Positions 14,767 to 23,297 of a stretch of 64,000 bases of DNA are shown one piece after another. The stretch comes from VRUE01 sp963753245 (GTDB lineage Bacteria; Actinomycetota; Thermoleophilia; Solirubrobacterales; 70-9): the NCBI GenBank assembly GCA_963753245.1, contig CAVWBK010000002.1, positions 434,001 through 498,000 of the forward strand, given 5' to 3'. Numbering within the stretch: the stretch's first letter is position 1; every line of letters starts with the position of its first letter. Position numbers and translations under genes: made by a program. The notes under the pieces were generated by a model that ran no database searches, was not told the origin of the DNA, and saw nothing but the letters and a program-made list of their open reading frames with translations.

Positions 14767-16092
14767 ATGGCCTGGAACGTGATCATCGCCGGCGGCGGGT
14801 TCGGAGGGGCGATGGCTGCGCGGGAGCTGGAGCGGATCGTTCCCAAGCAGTCGACACGACTGACGCTCGTCAACGAGGTCAACTTCATGCTCTACACGCC
14901 GTTCCTGCCCGAGGCGGCGGCGGGGACACTGGAGCCGCGGCACGTGGTCACGCCGCTGCGCGAGATCCTCAAGCGCACCTACCTGCGCCTGGGAGCAATC
15001 GAGGCCCATGATCCCGGTGCGCGTACGGTGCGCTTGCGGACCAGGGATGGCGAGGCCCAGGAGCTCCCCTATGATCAGCTGCTGTTGGCGCTCGGCTCGG
15101 TTTCCCGGGTTCTGCCGGTGCCGGGGCTCAACGAGCACGCGATCGGCTTTAAGAGCCTCGCCGACGCGATCTGGCTACGCAACCACGTGGTCGAGACGCT
15201 CGAGGCAGCGAACGCGACCGATGACGCGGCCCGCCGCGAGGAGTTGCTGACCTACGTCTTTGTGGGTGGCGGCTATGCCGGCCTGGAGGCGCTGGCCGAG
15301 TTGCAGGACTTCGCCGCCGACGCGATCGAGAGCTATCCGCGTGCCCGCCTGCACGGGATGCGCTGGGTCCTGGTCGAGGCCGCCGACCGGGTCCTGCCCG
15401 AGATCGACGCCGAGCTCGCCGACTACGCGCTGCGCGAGCTGCGCGGGCGCGGTATCGACATTCGCCTCGGCACAACCCTGGAGGAAGTGACGGCGCAGAG
15501 CGCGCGGATCTCGACCGGCGAGACGCTGCCCTCGCGGACCGTGGTCTGGACAGCCGGGGTGGCCCCCAACCCGAGCCTGCGCGATCTCTCGGTGCCGCTC
15601 GATGAGCGCGGCCGTGTCCCGGTCGACGCGCGCCTGCGCGTCACGGGGATGGATTCGGTCTGGGCGATCGGCGACTGTGCCGCGGCACCGAACCCGCGTG
15701 GCGGCACCTGCCCGCCAACAGCCCAACACGCGGTCCGCCAGGGACCGGTCGCGGCACGCAACATCGCCGCCGAGCTCGGGATCGGAAGCGCGACCGACTT
15801 CGACTACCGCGGCAACGCCGCATTCGTCAACCTCGGCCGCTACAAGGCTGTCGGGAGGATCGGCAGCCGCACCTTCCGCGGCTTCCCGGCCTGGTGGATG
15901 GCGCGCACCTACCACATGAGCCAGATCCCGGGCGCGGCCCGCAAGGCGCGCGCGGTGATCGACTGGACCGCGAGCCTCCCCTTCAAGCGCGATCTTGCCG
16001 AGGTGGGGTCGATCGGGCATCCGGAGCGCCTGGACGGGACAATGGGAGCATCGGATTCGAGTATCCCCTCATCGCGTTCTTCTTCGGCCTAG
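14767..16092 (+). CDS. ndh: Type II NADH dehydrogenase (NADH:quinone oxidoreductase)
   Basis: A single-subunit flavoprotein that passes electrons from NADH to menaquinone without pumping protons, at the inner face of the membrane. The FAD motif IIAGGGFGGAMAARELE is at residues 5-20, the NADH motif TYVFVGGGYAGLEALAELQ at ~163, the family segment TVVWTAGVAPNP at ~259 and the second flavin motif VWAIGDCAAAP at ~298. The length of 441 aa is typical. The C-terminal region (WWMARTYHMSQIPG) carries the aromatic/basic membrane-binding part. The menaquinone genes at 23.8-32.4 kb would supply its acceptor. The last 43 bases overlap a small zinc-ribbon gene in another frame. Confidence 0.88.
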   Translation: MAWNVIIAGGGFGGAMAARELERIVPKQSTRLTLVNEVNFMLYTPFLPEAAAGTLEPRHVVTPLREILKRTYLRLGAIEAHDPGARTVRLRTRDGEAQELPYDQLLLALGSVSRVLPVPGLNEHAIGFKSLADAIWLRNHVVETLEAANATDDAARREELLTYVFVGGGYAGLEALAELQDFAADAIESYPRARLHGMRWVLVEAADRVLPEIDAELADYALRELRGRGIDIRLGTTLEEVTAQSARISTGETLPSRTVVWTAGVAPNPSLRDLSVPLDERGRVPVDARLRVTGMDSVWAIGDCAAAPNPRGGTCPPTAQHAVRQGPVAARNIAAELGIGSATDFDYRGNAAFVNLGRYKAVGRIGSRTFRGFPAWWMARTYHMSQIPGAARKARAVIDWTASLPFKRDLAEVGSIGHPERLDGTMGASDSSIPSSRSSSA

Positions 16093-16334
16093 CCACCGCG
16101 TTCATCGGCAAGGGCAAGGGCAGCTCCTTCTGGCTCTGGTTGATCATCGGCGCGGCGTTGCCGATCCTCGGCCTTTTCGCCGTCATCCTCTACCGCTTCG
16201 AGAAGGACGAACCCGAACGCCAGTGCCCGACCTGCCACAAGGCGGTGAAGCTCTACGTCCAGGTCTGCCCGCGCTGCGGCACCGACCTCTACCTGCCCGA
16301 CCCCGCCGAGGTCCGCCATCCCGGCGTGCGTTAA
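16050..16334 (+). CDS. Small membrane protein with C-terminal zinc ribbon
   Basis: The frame encodes two hydrophobic segments (PLIAFFFGLATAFIG and FWLWLIIGAALPILGLFAVILY) and then a four-cysteine zinc ribbon, CPTCHKAV ... CPRCGTDL. This is a clear coding signature. The start is the puzzle: between the protein-like sequence and the ndh shadow region there is no ATG, GTG or TTG in frame. An ATC at 16050 sits 6 nt after GACAAT (16038-16043), the same geometry as the leaderless starts elsewhere in the window, so I placed the start there. The alternative is a long upstream ATG at 15894 inside ndh, which would add 52 residues of shadow sequence. Confidence 0.6.
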   Translation: MGFEYPLIAFFFGLATAFIGKGKGSSFWLWLIIGAALPILGLFAVILYRFEKDEPERQCPTCHKAVKLYVQVCPRCGTDLYLPDPAEVRHPGVR

Positions 16335-16594
16335 ACGGCCAGGCCCTCAGGCGAATTCCACGCTCGGCTCGGCCCTTTGGCCGTGCCGGGTGCCGTCTGG
16401 GGAACAGCTGAGCCCCGACATCCTCGTGCGGAAGTCGGCGTTGCGGGCCCGTCCGAGCTCGCCTCGCGGACTTCGCCTTCGGAGATCGCCCAGCTGATCC
16501 GCCCACCGAGCCGGGGGCCCACCCCGCACCTCCTTGGTCTCAGCTTCCGCAGTACGGGCCCGGCAGACGGTTTGCAGACGGGCAGCGCGGTTGC
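16335..16594. other. Gene-free stretch between convergent genes
   Basis: About 260 bases between the zinc-ribbon gene and the end of the minus-strand glycosyltransferase gene. Both strands are open over most of it, but the predicted peptides (rich in Arg, Pro, Ser and Gly) match nothing that I know and have no good start signal. Possibly a decayed gene; no tRNA or clear terminator hairpin is seen. Confidence 0.3.
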
Positions 16595-17668
16595 TCAGCG
16601 CAGCCACGTCCGGACGATCGCGTTGGCGAAGCCGACCCCGTAACGGACCACGGCCGGCTTCTTGGAGTGGCCGTGCAAGCGCTGTTCGACGGTGATCGGC
16701 ACCTCCTTGGCCGGGATCCCGCGCTTGATCGCCTCGATCATGAACTCGGATGTGTGGAACTGCTCCTGGCGCAGGACCAGCTGCGGGAGGATCGTCGTGC
16801 GCACCGCGCGGTAGCCATTGGAGCAGTCGGTCACATGGGTGCGGGTGATCAACGAGACGAGCCGGTTGAAGAACACGATCCCGAGCTCGCGGGCGAAGTG
16901 GTTGCGATCGGCCTGGCCGAGGACCCGGGAGCCGTGGGCAACGTCGACCTCGCCATCGAGGACCGGCTTGACCAGGCGCTCCATCTCAGACGGCAGGTGC
17001 TGGCCGTCGGCATCGAGAGTCACCACGATCCGCGCCCCCGATTCGACCATCAAGCGGTAGCCGGTGCGCAGCGCAGCGCCGCCTCCGCGGTTGATCACGT
17101 GGCGGGCGACCGTGGCGCCATGCTCGGCGGCGACGTCGCCGGTGCCGTCGCGCGAGCCGTCGTCAACGACCAGAACCGCGGTCTGCACACCGCAGACCTC
17201 GCGGGGCATTCGGTCGAGCACGTGGCCGATGTTCTCCGCCTCGTTGTAGGCGGGGACGAGGATCGCGATCCGTTCGCTGAAGCGCGCCGGCAGGCCGGCC
17301 TGCCGAAACTCCTCCCAGGCCAGTCCCTCGAGCACAGCTGAAAGCTGCCGCGTGTTGCGCGCGGCCTGCGAGAGCGCCCGCAAGACCAAAAGAAAGAGAA
17401 CGAAGATCGCGAAGACGGCGAGACCGAGGATGCGCCCGCCATTGCCCTTCTGAAATGAGAAGGCGGATAGCAGCCTGTCGGTGACTTCGGTCCCCGAGAC
17501 GATCGCCAGTCCGATTCCCGCCGCGAGCAGGATCAGGACATCGACGTTTCGAATCGAGTGGCGCCTGATCAGCGCGTAGGCGATCAGGGCGGCGGCAAGC
17601 ACCAGCCCCGTGGCTCGTAGGGCCGTCAGTTCGGCGGGGAAGATGCTGGCTGTTGGGGGGAGGACCAT
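16595..17668 (-). CDS. Membrane-bound family 2 glycosyltransferase (DPM1-like) with N-terminal DUF2304-type segment
   Basis: A 357-residue protein. Residues 1-100 have three membrane segments of the DUF2304 kind (TGLVLAAALIAYALIRRHS, VLILLAAGIGLAIVSG, ILGLAVFAIFVLFLLVL). These are followed by a GT-A domain: ILVPAYNEAENIGHVL, LVVDDGSRDGTG, the metal-binding VTLDADGQHLPSEM and SNGYRAVR. This pattern is that of polyprenyl-phosphate hexose synthases (dolichol-phosphate-mannose synthase-like), which load a sugar from a nucleotide donor onto a lipid carrier at the inner face. It overlaps by 43 bases the end of the upstream membrane glycosyltransferase, which would use such a lipid-linked donor. The start at 17668 (MVLPPTASIF) excludes shadow sequence. 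Confidence 0.85.
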   Translation of the reverse strand: MVLPPTASIFPAELTALRATGLVLAAALIAYALIRRHSIRNVDVLILLAAGIGLAIVSGTEVTDRLLSAFSFQKGNGGRILGLAVFAIFVLFLLVLRALSQAARNTRQLSAVLEGLAWEEFRQAGLPARFSERIAILVPAYNEAENIGHVLDRMPREVCGVQTAVLVVDDGSRDGTGDVAAEHGATVARHVINRGGGAALRTGYRLMVESGARIVVTLDADGQHLPSEMERLVKPVLDGEVDVAHGSRVLGQADRNHFARELGIVFFNRLVSLITRTHVTDCSNGYRAVRTTILPQLVLRQEQFHTSEFMIEAIKRGIPAKEVPITVEQRLHGHSKKPAVVRYGVGFANAIVRTWLR

Positions 17669-18987
17669 GAACCGCTGGAGGATAGGGCGCCTCCGGCTCG
17701 CGCCAGGGCCGCGGCGGCGAGCGGAAAGACAAGTGTCATCAGCACCTCGTTGCGCCTGCCGGTCGCCAGCGAGATCGCTCCGACCGCTGTGATGATCGCG
17801 ATCGGCGTTGCCATTGCGATCAGCTCCCACCACCAGCGTCGTGCCGCCAGGACGGCCAGCCCGGCGAGTCCGAGGGCGACGATCAGTAACTGGATGATTC
17901 GCCCGGCGGTCGAGCTCATCGCCTGCCCTGGCCCGCTGCTCCAGATACGGCCGACCTTGCGCGCGGTCATCGCCAGATAGCCGAGCGGATCTTCACCGAA
18001 GTACTTGGAGAAGTCCTGCTTGCCGATCTTGCCCAGAGCCTGGTCGCGCGGTAGGTCGGGGTAGCGGGCGGCGACATGGTCAAATAGTGGGACCGGATTA
18101 ACCGCTTCAAGAGCGGCCGAGTATGGGTCAAGACTGCGGTGGTCATAGCGTTTGAGCAGCAGAGCCTTAACCTGCTGGTATTCCCCGTCGGCAGGCAGAT
18201 AGGTGCCAACGTAGAGCGCCTTTCCGTCGCCGGTGCTGATCGGCACGACGCGGTGAAGGACGACGATGTTGCGAATCGTCCAGGGCACGATCGGTACCAG
18301 GAGGGCGCCAACCAGAAGGGCGGCGCCGGCCAGGCCCGGACGCCATCCCCGCGCGCGCCCAACCCGGATCGCGGCAAGCACGGTGAAGGCGACACCGACC
18401 GCCAGGTACTCCGGCCGCGCCATCGCGGTGATCCCGAAGAGGATCCCGGGTAACAGCCAGGCGCGCAGCTGTCTCTGCTCGGCGGCCCAGAGAAAGGCCA
18501 ACACGCCCGCCGGCAAGGTCAGGATCGCCAGCGGCTCGCTGTAGAGGGCCCCAGTGGAGTGGATGAAGGGCGGGTAGAGAGCGACGGCGAAGGCGGCGAG
18601 CACCGCGGCCGCTGCGCTTTGGGTGATCCGCCTGGTCAGCGCAAAGACGATCAGGATCATCGCCATGCCGAGCGCCAGCTCGACGATTCGCGCCGTCCCT
18701 TCCCGGGCGCCGCCGGTCGCATAGAAAGCTGCGGCGTAGAGCAGCGGCGCCCCGGGTGACCAATCGCTGGCGTCTTCGAATCCCCGGCCGCCGTAGCTGC
18801 CTTCGGTGTAGAGCGCCTTGGCCAGTCCGTAGTAGGCGTGGGCGTCATCGCCGGGCGTCTTTAGCGGCTCGACCACCCGGTAGGCACGCAGGCCGAAGCC
18901 CAGTGCGAGGGCGACAAGCAGGAGGACCAGGGTCAGCCGCCCGTGCGTCTCCGGCAGGGCCCGGAGCCGGCCTTTCAGTGCGCCCAT
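17626..18987 (-). CDS. GT39/ArnT-like integral membrane glycosyltransferase
   Basis: A 453-residue multi-spanning protein of the PMT/ArnT superfamily. After TM1 comes the acidic loop-1 motif PGDDAHAYYGLAKALY (Asp-Asp, residues ~44-60), where these enzymes bind the lipid-phosphate sugar and acceptor. About ten further TM segments follow, with conserved YPPFIHSTGALYSEPL and MARPEYLAVGVAF. Such enzymes move a sugar from a polyprenyl-phosphate carrier onto proteins or glycans outside the membrane. A paralogue lies immediately upstream (13-nt overlap) and a polyprenyl-phosphate sugar synthase downstream, so the three form one module. The acceptor and the sugar are unknown. Confidence 0.82.
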   Translation of the reverse strand: MGALKGRLRALPETHGRLTLVLLLVALALGFGLRAYRVVEPLKTPGDDAHAYYGLAKALYTEGSYGGRGFEDASDWSPGAPLLYAAAFYATGGAREGTARIVELALGMAMILIVFALTRRITQSAAAAVLAAFAVALYPPFIHSTGALYSEPLAILTLPAGVLAFLWAAEQRQLRAWLLPGILFGITAMARPEYLAVGVAFTVLAAIRVGRARGWRPGLAGAALLVGALLVPIVPWTIRNIVVLHRVVPISTGDGKALYVGTYLPADGEYQQVKALLLKRYDHRSLDPYSAALEAVNPVPLFDHVAARYPDLPRDQALGKIGKQDFSKYFGEDPLGYLAMTARKVGRIWSSGPGQAMSSTAGRIIQLLIVALGLAGLAVLAARRWWWELIAMATPIAIITAVGAISLATGRRNEVLMTLVFPLAAAALARAGGALSSSGSWSSPQQPASSPPN

Positions 18988-20321
18988 CGTCGCGCCAGGC
19001 TATCCGCACCCTGCGCGATCGCCACTCCTGCCAGAGCGGCCAGCAGCGGCAAGACGACCAGCTCGCGGCGAGGGGAGGCGATCAGCAGAGCTCCCAGCGC
19101 GGTCATGTAGAGGACGAGAATCGCGCAGATGAGCGCCTCGAAGCGGCGATCGCGCCAGATCAGGGTGAGCAGCCCGGCCAGGGCGAGGATCAGGATCGCG
19201 AGCTGCAGCGCGCGCCAGGGCTCAGCTTCCATCACGCTGCGCGGTGAGTCGGTCCAGGTTTCATAGGCCTTCTCGGCGAGCATGCCGGCAAAGCGCCAGG
19301 GGTTTTCGCTGATGTCGTGCTCGAGGTCGGCACGCCCCAGTCGTCCCAGCGCCGCGTCGGTGTCGAGGCTCGGATAGCGCTCGGCCGCGACGCGGTTCAG
19401 CACGCGCTCAAGGATGAAGCGGTGGGGATCATCCAGCGCTCCGCCGCGGGCGAGGCGAGCCCGAAGGTGCGGGCGTTCTTCGAGCAAGAGTTCACGCAGC
19501 GTTGGGCCGTCACCCTCAGCGTCCAGATAGGTGCCGATGTAGAGCGCCTTGCCACCGCCGGTGGAAACCGGGACCAGGCGATTGAGAACGATGGCGTTGC
19601 GGATCGTCCAGGGCGCGAGGATCAGGGCGCTGGCCAGCAGGCAGGCGCCGGCGGCGGTCGCCGCCCGCCGGTGGGTGCCAGTGCGCCAAATCCGCGCCAA
19701 TCCAAGCAGTGGCAAGAGCACCGCAATCGCCAGGTACTCAGGCCGGACCATCGCCAGCAGCCCGAGCAGGATCCCTGCCAGGATCCATGCCCAGGGAATC
19801 CCCCGCCGAGGCGTCTGCGCGGCGGCGCGCAGGAGGGCGAGCAGGCTTCCGACCAGGAGGGTCGCCGCGAGAGGCTCGGTAAGCAGCAGTGCCTGGTACT
19901 GCAGCAAAGCAGGGTAGATCGCGACTGCTCCCGCCCCGAGCAGGCCGGCGAGGGGACCCGAGAGGCGCACGCCGAGCAGGTAGGTGAGCGGCACCGCGGC
20001 GCCACCGATCAGCGCCAGGAGGAGGAGAGCCAGGGTCAGATGGGGGCCGCCGCTCAGCCAGTAAATGGCGGCGAGCAGGAGCGGCAGCCCGGGAGCGTAG
20101 GCGCTGGCGGGCTGAACTTCGCGCGCTACGCCCGCGGGTCGGGCGTCGAATGAACCCTGGTGGTAGAGATTTGAAGCGATCTGCGCGTAGGCGCCGGCAT
20201 CGGGCGGCGGCGCATAGGGCTGCTCGAGCGCGTACCCGATCCGCAACCCCAGACCGGCGATCGTGAGCAGCGCCAGGACGGCGAGAGTCGCCCGTTTTCC
20301 CCTGCGCGCACCGGTTTCCAC
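18975..20321 (-). CDS. GT39/ArnT-like integral membrane glycosyltransferase (paralogue)
   Basis: 448 residues with the same layout as its downstream neighbour: TM1 (LAVLALLTIAGLGLRIGYAL), the acidic loop PPDAGAYAQIASNLYHQGSF, then motifs shared with the paralogue such as YPALLQYQALLLTEPLA, MVRPEYLAIAVLL, APWTIRNAIVLNRLVPVSTGGGKALYIGTYL. The shared WTIRN...V-STG-GKALY-GTYL block shows a tandem duplication. The loop carries PDAGAY rather than DDAHAY, so the two copies may use different donors or acceptors. It is divergent from the sqdB-like gene (52 bases apart), which could supply an unusual sugar. Confidence 0.82.
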   Translation of the reverse strand: METGARRGKRATLAVLALLTIAGLGLRIGYALEQPYAPPPDAGAYAQIASNLYHQGSFDARPAGVAREVQPASAYAPGLPLLLAAIYWLSGGPHLTLALLLLALIGGAAVPLTYLLGVRLSGPLAGLLGAGAVAIYPALLQYQALLLTEPLAATLLVGSLLALLRAAAQTPRRGIPWAWILAGILLGLLAMVRPEYLAIAVLLPLLGLARIWRTGTHRRAATAAGACLLASALILAPWTIRNAIVLNRLVPVSTGGGKALYIGTYLDAEGDGPTLRELLLEERPHLRARLARGGALDDPHRFILERVLNRVAAERYPSLDTDAALGRLGRADLEHDISENPWRFAGMLAEKAYETWTDSPRSVMEAEPWRALQLAILILALAGLLTLIWRDRRFEALICAILVLYMTALGALLIASPRRELVVLPLLAALAGVAIAQGADSLARRWAH

Positions 20322-20373
20322 GCCGCGATGCTACGTGCGCGCCCCGGTCTGCTTCCGTTACGCTCCCGCGCCT

Positions 20374-21543
20374 ATGCGAGTGCTGATCCTCGGGGGCGAC
20401 GGCTACCTCGGCTGGCCCACGGCCCTGAGGTTCTCGGCCGCTGGCCACGAGGTTTCGCTGGTCGACAACTTTGTTCGCCGCCGCTGGGTCGAGAGCGTCG
20501 GCAGTAATTCGCTAACGCCGATCCGCGATCTCGAGGGCAGGATCGAGGCCTGGCGCGAGACCTGGGGCAGGGAGATTCGCAGCTACATCGGTTCAGTTGA
20601 GGACGGCGAGTTCCTCGAAGCGGTCGTCGCCGAGACCCGTCCCGAGGCGGTGATCAACTACGGGCAGCAGGCCTCGGCGCCTTACTCGATGGCCTCCCGG
20701 GAGCAGGCAGTGGAGACCCAATACGGAAACGTGATCGGCAATCTCAACCTGCTCTTCGCGATTCGCGACCACGTTCCCGAGTGCCATCTGGTCAAGCTCG
20801 GGACGATGGGCGAGTACGGTCAGCCCAACATCGATATCGAGGAGGGCTACATCGATATCGAGCACAAGGGCCGTCGTGACACCCTGCCGTTCCCAAAGCT
20901 GCCGGCCTCCCTGTACCACTGCTCGAAGGTCCACGACTCAACAAATATCCACTTCGCCTGCCGTACCTGGGGGCTGCGGGCAACCGACCTAAACCAGGGC
21001 GTCGTCTACGGCATCGAGACCGAGGAGACTGCCGGGGACGAGCGCCTGATCACCCGCTTTGACTACGACGAGGTGTTCGGCACGGTCCTCAACCGCTTCT
21101 GCCTGCAGGCAGTGATCGGCCACCCACTTACGGTCTATGGCAGCGGGGGTCAGACGCGTGGCTTTCTCAATATCCGCGACACCCTGCAGTGCGTTGAGTT
21201 GGCGGTTGCCAATCCGGCCGCGACCGGTGAGTTCCGGGTGTTCAATCAATTCACCGAGCAGTTTTCCGTGATCGACCTCGCCCACCTGGTCCGGTTTGCG
21301 GCCCAGCATCTCGGCTACTCGGTCGAGATCCAGCACTGCGAGAACCCCCGGGTCGAGAAGGAAGAGCACTACTACAACGCGATTCACACCAAGCTGCTCG
21401 ACCTCGGCCTGGCGCCGACGCTACTCGGCGAGGAGCTCGTCGAGTCGATGATCCACGTGATCGAGCGCCATAAGGGCCGGGCGATCGAAGCCGCGATCGA
21501 CCCGCAGACGCGCTGGAACCCGGCCAAGAGCCTCTCCCCCTAA
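20374..21543 (+). CDS. sqdB: UDP-sulfoquinovose synthase-like NAD-dependent epimerase
   Basis: A 389-residue short-chain dehydrogenase that in SQD1/SqdB converts UDP-glucose and sulfite to UDP-sulfoquinovose. Diagnostic segments are LILGGDGYLGWPTALRFS (NAD), DNFVRRRWVESVGSNSLTPI, LGTMGEYGQPNIDIEEGYI, the Tyr-x-x-x-Lys pair in ASLYHCSKVHDSTNI, DLNQGVVYGI and FNQFTEQFSVIDLA, all close to plant and bacterial SqdB. The start at ATG 20374 (MRVLILGG) excludes an unrelated leader; TACGCT precedes it. Downstream sqdX is not adjacent; instead the divergent neighbours are envelope glycosyltransferases, so sulfoquinovose may go onto a lipid or a surface glycan. Confidence 0.87.
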   Translation: MRVLILGGDGYLGWPTALRFSAAGHEVSLVDNFVRRRWVESVGSNSLTPIRDLEGRIEAWRETWGREIRSYIGSVEDGEFLEAVVAETRPEAVINYGQQASAPYSMASREQAVETQYGNVIGNLNLLFAIRDHVPECHLVKLGTMGEYGQPNIDIEEGYIDIEHKGRRDTLPFPKLPASLYHCSKVHDSTNIHFACRTWGLRATDLNQGVVYGIETEETAGDERLITRFDYDEVFGTVLNRFCLQAVIGHPLTVYGSGGQTRGFLNIRDTLQCVELAVANPAATGEFRVFNQFTEQFSVIDLAHLVRFAAQHLGYSVEIQHCENPRVEKEEHYYNAIHTKLLDLGLAPTLLGEELVESMIHVIERHKGRAIEAAIDPQTRWNPAKSLSP

Positions 21544-21561
21544 GAGGGTCAATTCCCCTGC

Positions 21562-21579
21562 TGGGCAGGCATCTGCCCA
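21562..21579. terminator. Stem-loop between sqdB and ilvB
   Basis: TGGGCAG at 21562-21568 pairs with CTGCCCA at 21573-21579 with a GCAT loop. It is a small hairpin after the sqdB stop and 21 nt before the ilvB ATG, so it may end sqdB. TACCAT at 21583-21588 next to it is a candidate ilvB -10. Confidence 0.4.
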
Positions 21580-21599
21580 CTGGTACCATCGCGAGTCCG

Positions 21600-23297
21600 A
21601 TGAGAGCTGCAGACGCATTGATGGAAAGCCTCAAGGCCGAGGGCGTTACCGACATCTTCGGCATCCCCGGCGGGGCCAATCTGCCGACCTACGACGCTCT
21701 CGTCGATGCCGGATTCCGCCATATCCAGGTCCGCCATGAGCAGGGTGGCGGCCACGCCGCCGAGGGCTATGCCAAGGCTTCGGGACGGGTGGGAGTTGCC
21801 TTCGCTACCTCTGGGCCGGGCGCCACTAATCTGGTGACCGCGATCGCCGACGCGATGATGGACTCGGTCCCGACCGTCTTCGTCACCGGCCAGGTGCGCA
21901 CCGAGCTGATCGGGACCGACGGCTTCCAGGAGGCCGACATCCTCGGCGCCACGCTGCCCTTCGTCAAGCACTCCTTCCAGGTCACCGATCCACGCCAGAT
22001 CCCCGAGTACGTGCACCAGGCCTTCCACGTCGCCTCGACCGGGCGACCAGGCCCGGTCCTGCTCGACATCCCACAGGATCTCTCGCGGGCTGAGATCGAC
22101 TATGAGCCGCGCAGCGAGCCGGTTGAGTTGGCCGGCTACAAGCCCTCGACCGCGGGCAACATCAAGCAGATCCGGATCGCCGCCAAAGCGCTCGCCAACG
22201 CTCGGCGCCCGGTTTTCTACACGGGCGGCGGAGTGATCAACGGCAACGCCTCGGCTGAGTTGCGCGAGCTCGCCGCCGCCGACCGATTTCCCGTCACCTC
22301 GACCCTGATGGGCCTCGGCGGCTTCCCGGCCTCGAGTGAAAACTGGCTCGGCATGCTCGGCATGCACGGCACCGTGAGCGCCAATCTGGCGATGGACAAC
22401 GCCGATTTGATCGTTGCGATCGGTGCCCGCTTCGATGACCGCATCACCGGCAAGCTCGACGAGTTTGCGCCGAACGCCAAATTCATACACATTGATATCG
22501 ACCCGGCCGAGATCTCGAAGAACATCGGGGCCCACATCCCGATCGTCGGTGACGTCAAACAGGTGCTGCCCAAGCTGAACCATGAGTATCGGGCGCTGCA
22601 GACCGATTCCTCGCGACTGCAGGCTTGGTGGGAGCAGCTCGAAACCTGGCGCCGAGAGCATCCGCTGCGCTACCAGCCCGGCACCGACGGTGAGATCAAG
22701 CCCCAGTTCATGATCGAGGCGATGCACCGGGCGACTCAGGGGAACGCGATTATCACCTCCGATGTCGGCCAGCACCAGATGTGGGCCGCCCAGTACTACG
22801 GCTTTGAGGAGCCGCGGCGCTGGATCAACTCCGGTGGCCTGGGAACGATGGGCTTCGGGCTGCCGGCAGCGGTCGGGGCGAAGGTCGCCTGCCCCGATCA
22901 GGAGGTCGTCTGCCTGGCGGGCGACGGCAGCCTGATCATGAACTGCCAGGAGCTCGCCACCTGCGTGAGCGAACAGATTCCGGTCAAGGTCTTTTTGATG
23001 AACAACGGCTACATGGGCATGGTCCGCCAGTGGCAGGAGCTCTTCTGGGACCGCCGCTACAGCTCGGTCGAGATGGGCGCCAGCCCCGATTGGGTGAAGC
23101 TGGCCGAGGCCTTCGGCGCCACCGGTATGCGCTGTGAGAACTCGGCCGAGCTCGAGCAGACGATGGTCAAGGCGCTGAAGACCGAGGGCCCGGTCCTGCT
23201 TGATGTGCGCGTCGCCCAGGAGGAGAACTGCTACCCGATGATCCCGCCCGGCCAGGCCGCCAGGGACATGGTCGAGGCTCCAGAGGGGGTGCGCTGA
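21600..23297 (+). CDS. ilvB: Acetolactate synthase, large (catalytic) subunit
   Basis: A ThDP- and FAD-dependent enzyme that condenses two pyruvates (valine, leucine route) or pyruvate and 2-oxobutyrate (isoleucine route). Visible features: GIPGGANLPTYDAL and the catalytic Glu in VRHEQGGGHAAEGYA (~45), the central domain GARFDDRITGKLDEFAP, and the ThDP/Mg motif GDGSLIMNCQELATCVSEQI ... NNGYMGMVRQWQ (~440-480). 565 aa is normal. It starts with ATG, with TACCAT 11 nt upstream and no SD. No leucine- or valine-rich leader peptide was found before it. The stop overlaps the ilvN start (TGATG). Confidence 0.95.
   Translation: MRAADALMESLKAEGVTDIFGIPGGANLPTYDALVDAGFRHIQVRHEQGGGHAAEGYAKASGRVGVAFATSGPGATNLVTAIADAMMDSVPTVFVTGQVRTELIGTDGFQEADILGATLPFVKHSFQVTDPRQIPEYVHQAFHVASTGRPGPVLLDIPQDLSRAEIDYEPRSEPVELAGYKPSTAGNIKQIRIAAKALANARRPVFYTGGGVINGNASAELRELAAADRFPVTSTLMGLGGFPASSENWLGMLGMHGTVSANLAMDNADLIVAIGARFDDRITGKLDEFAPNAKFIHIDIDPAEISKNIGAHIPIVGDVKQVLPKLNHEYRALQTDSSRLQAWWEQLETWRREHPLRYQPGTDGEIKPQFMIEAMHRATQGNAIITSDVGQHQMWAAQYYGFEEPRRWINSGGLGTMGFGLPAAVGAKVACPDQEVVCLAGDGSLIMNCQELATCVSEQIPVKVFLMNNGYMGMVRQWQELFWDRRYSSVEMGASPDWVKLAEAFGATGMRCENSAELEQTMVKALKTEGPVLLDVRVAQEENCYPMIPPGQAARDMVEAPEGVR

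Noticed and set aside
15894..16049. Long N-terminal extension of the zinc-ribbon protein from the ATG at 15894
   Set aside because: The extra residues are a frame-shifted shadow of ndh (Arg/Pro/Gly-rich) and unlike a membrane-protein leader; a start near 16050 fits better.
21544..21599. A leucine/valine leader peptide before ilvB
   Set aside because: No short frame with clustered Leu, Val or Ile codons is present; the ilvB start is close to a TACCAT -10.
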